Shown: positions 63,730 through 64,000 of the stretch, one piece after another
Layout: each line of letters starts with the position of its first letter
How positions within the stretch are numbered: position 1 is the first letter of the stretch
DNA from: Oceanobacillus profundus
Lineage (GTDB): Bacteria > Bacillota > Bacilli > Bacillales > Amphibacillaceae
DNA length: 64,000 nt
Direction: 5' to 3'
Assembly: GCF_003515705.1 (NCBI RefSeq)
Contig: NZ_QWEH01000013.1
Span: forward strand, 1-64,000
The notes under the pieces: model-generated
Seen by the model: the letters and a program-made list of their open reading frames with translations, nothing else
Told to the model about the DNA's origin: nothing
Database searches by the model: none
Position numbers and translations under genes: made by a program

Positions 63730-64000
63730 CTATCTTTTTAAAAAATTTCGTTTCATCCATTCATAAAATTCATCTATCTTTGACGTTTTAAAAACAGGAT
63801 ACATCACCGGGGTGTCGAATGATAAGGAGGTGATTACTGCTTGGATATTTTTTACTTGTTCCAGCAACGAAAAATCTTCTTCTCGATTAATAAGAACTAC
63901 TTTTGGAAAAGGTTCTTTTTTAAAACCTTCCATAACAAGCACATCGACACCCATCAGTTGATAAATAGCGATTAATTGTTCAACATCCCAAGATGCAGCT
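63730..64000 (-). CDS. mobB: Molybdopterin-guanine dinucleotide biosynthesis adaptor protein, partial
   Basis: Ninety codons of the C-terminal half are present and the frame runs off the right edge. The sequence SWDVEQLIAIYQLMGVDVLV followed by MEGFKKEPFPKVVLINRE matches MobB, a GTP-binding P-loop adaptor that helps MobA make the MGD cofactor. The P-loop and N-terminus lie outside the window. The gene fits the molybdenum cofactor cluster and is convergent with fnr. Confidence 0.9.
   Translation of the reverse strand, partial: AASWDVEQLIAIYQLMGVDVLVMEGFKKEPFPKVVLINREEDFSLLEQVKNIQAVITSLSFDTPVMYPVFKTSKIDEFYEWMKRNFLKR

Noticed and set aside
1-64000. CRISPR arrays, tRNA and rRNA genes
   Set aside because: No regularly spaced short repeats, cloverleaf-like sequences or rRNA signatures were seen. 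GGGGTGAAATTCCCG in the ncRNA only vaguely recalls 16S rRNA.

Overview
The window looks like the chromosome of a low-GC, endospore-forming Bacillaceae bacterium, probably near Oceanobacillus or Virgibacillus. The genus is inferred from gene order and repeats, not proven. Supporting signs are two gerA-type spore germination operons, the Bacillus-type order moxR-DUF58-transglutaminase-guaA, the pspA-ydjG-ydjH-ydjI operon behind a SigW promoter, and an Fnr of the Bacillus type with a C-terminal iron-sulfur cluster.

Region 1 (1-33.78 kb) is a Tn916/ICEBs1-type integrative and conjugative element (ICE) inserted at the 3' end of guaA. The integrase and a small excisionase-like gene lie next to guaA. 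The 3' end of guaA, containing GAGTGGGAGTAG, is the likely right attachment site. No convincing left copy is visible, so the element probably continues beyond base 1. Its left cargo (0.2-6 kb) holds a zinc-finger protein, a frameshifted membrane gene, a nuclease/SMC-like ATPase pair resembling Lamassu or ABC-three-component defence, and a C5 cytosine methyltransferase broken by one in-frame stop. The conjugation module (6.3-17.7 kb) follows in standard order: two DUF961/HelP-like genes, the coupling ATPase, oriT, relaxase, TcpD-like protein, ArdA, TcpE, VirB4, VirB6-like protein, CwlT-like hydrolase and TcpC-like protein.

Region 2 (17.75-32.1 kb) is cargo at the place where Tn916 carries tetM. 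It contains decayed genes (two TetR fragments, a LOG-family fragment, an IS3-family remnant), an alpha/beta hydrolase, a secreted beta/gamma-crystallin-like protein and a TetR-controlled membrane-protein operon. It also holds a complete BceRS-BceAB-type peptide-antibiotic sensing and resistance module. The Bce module is bracketed by two direct copies of a regulatory block. Each block has a leader, a sigma-factor gene (deleted in copy 2), an Orf8-like gene (nonsense mutated in copy 2) and a strongly conserved, apparently structured RNA of about 290 nt. This duplicated RNA is the most interesting unexplained signal in the window.

Region 3 (33.8-64 kb) is ordinary chromosome. It contains guaA with a purine riboswitch of guanine type, the moxR-DUF58-transglutaminase operon, an amidase, an FMN-binding glutamate-synthase-like protein and a germination operon in A-B-C order with a tiny D-like gene. 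Next come a flavodoxin-like oxidoreductase, a tandem AbrB-like protein, a DUF2071 protein and a second germination operon in B-A-C order. The SigW/Psp envelope-stress operon and heme O synthase follow. The last part is a molybdenum cofactor cluster (moaC, modB, modA, moaB, mobA, mobB) around fnr, as expected for anaerobic nitrate respiration. No tRNA, rRNA or CRISPR array was recognised.
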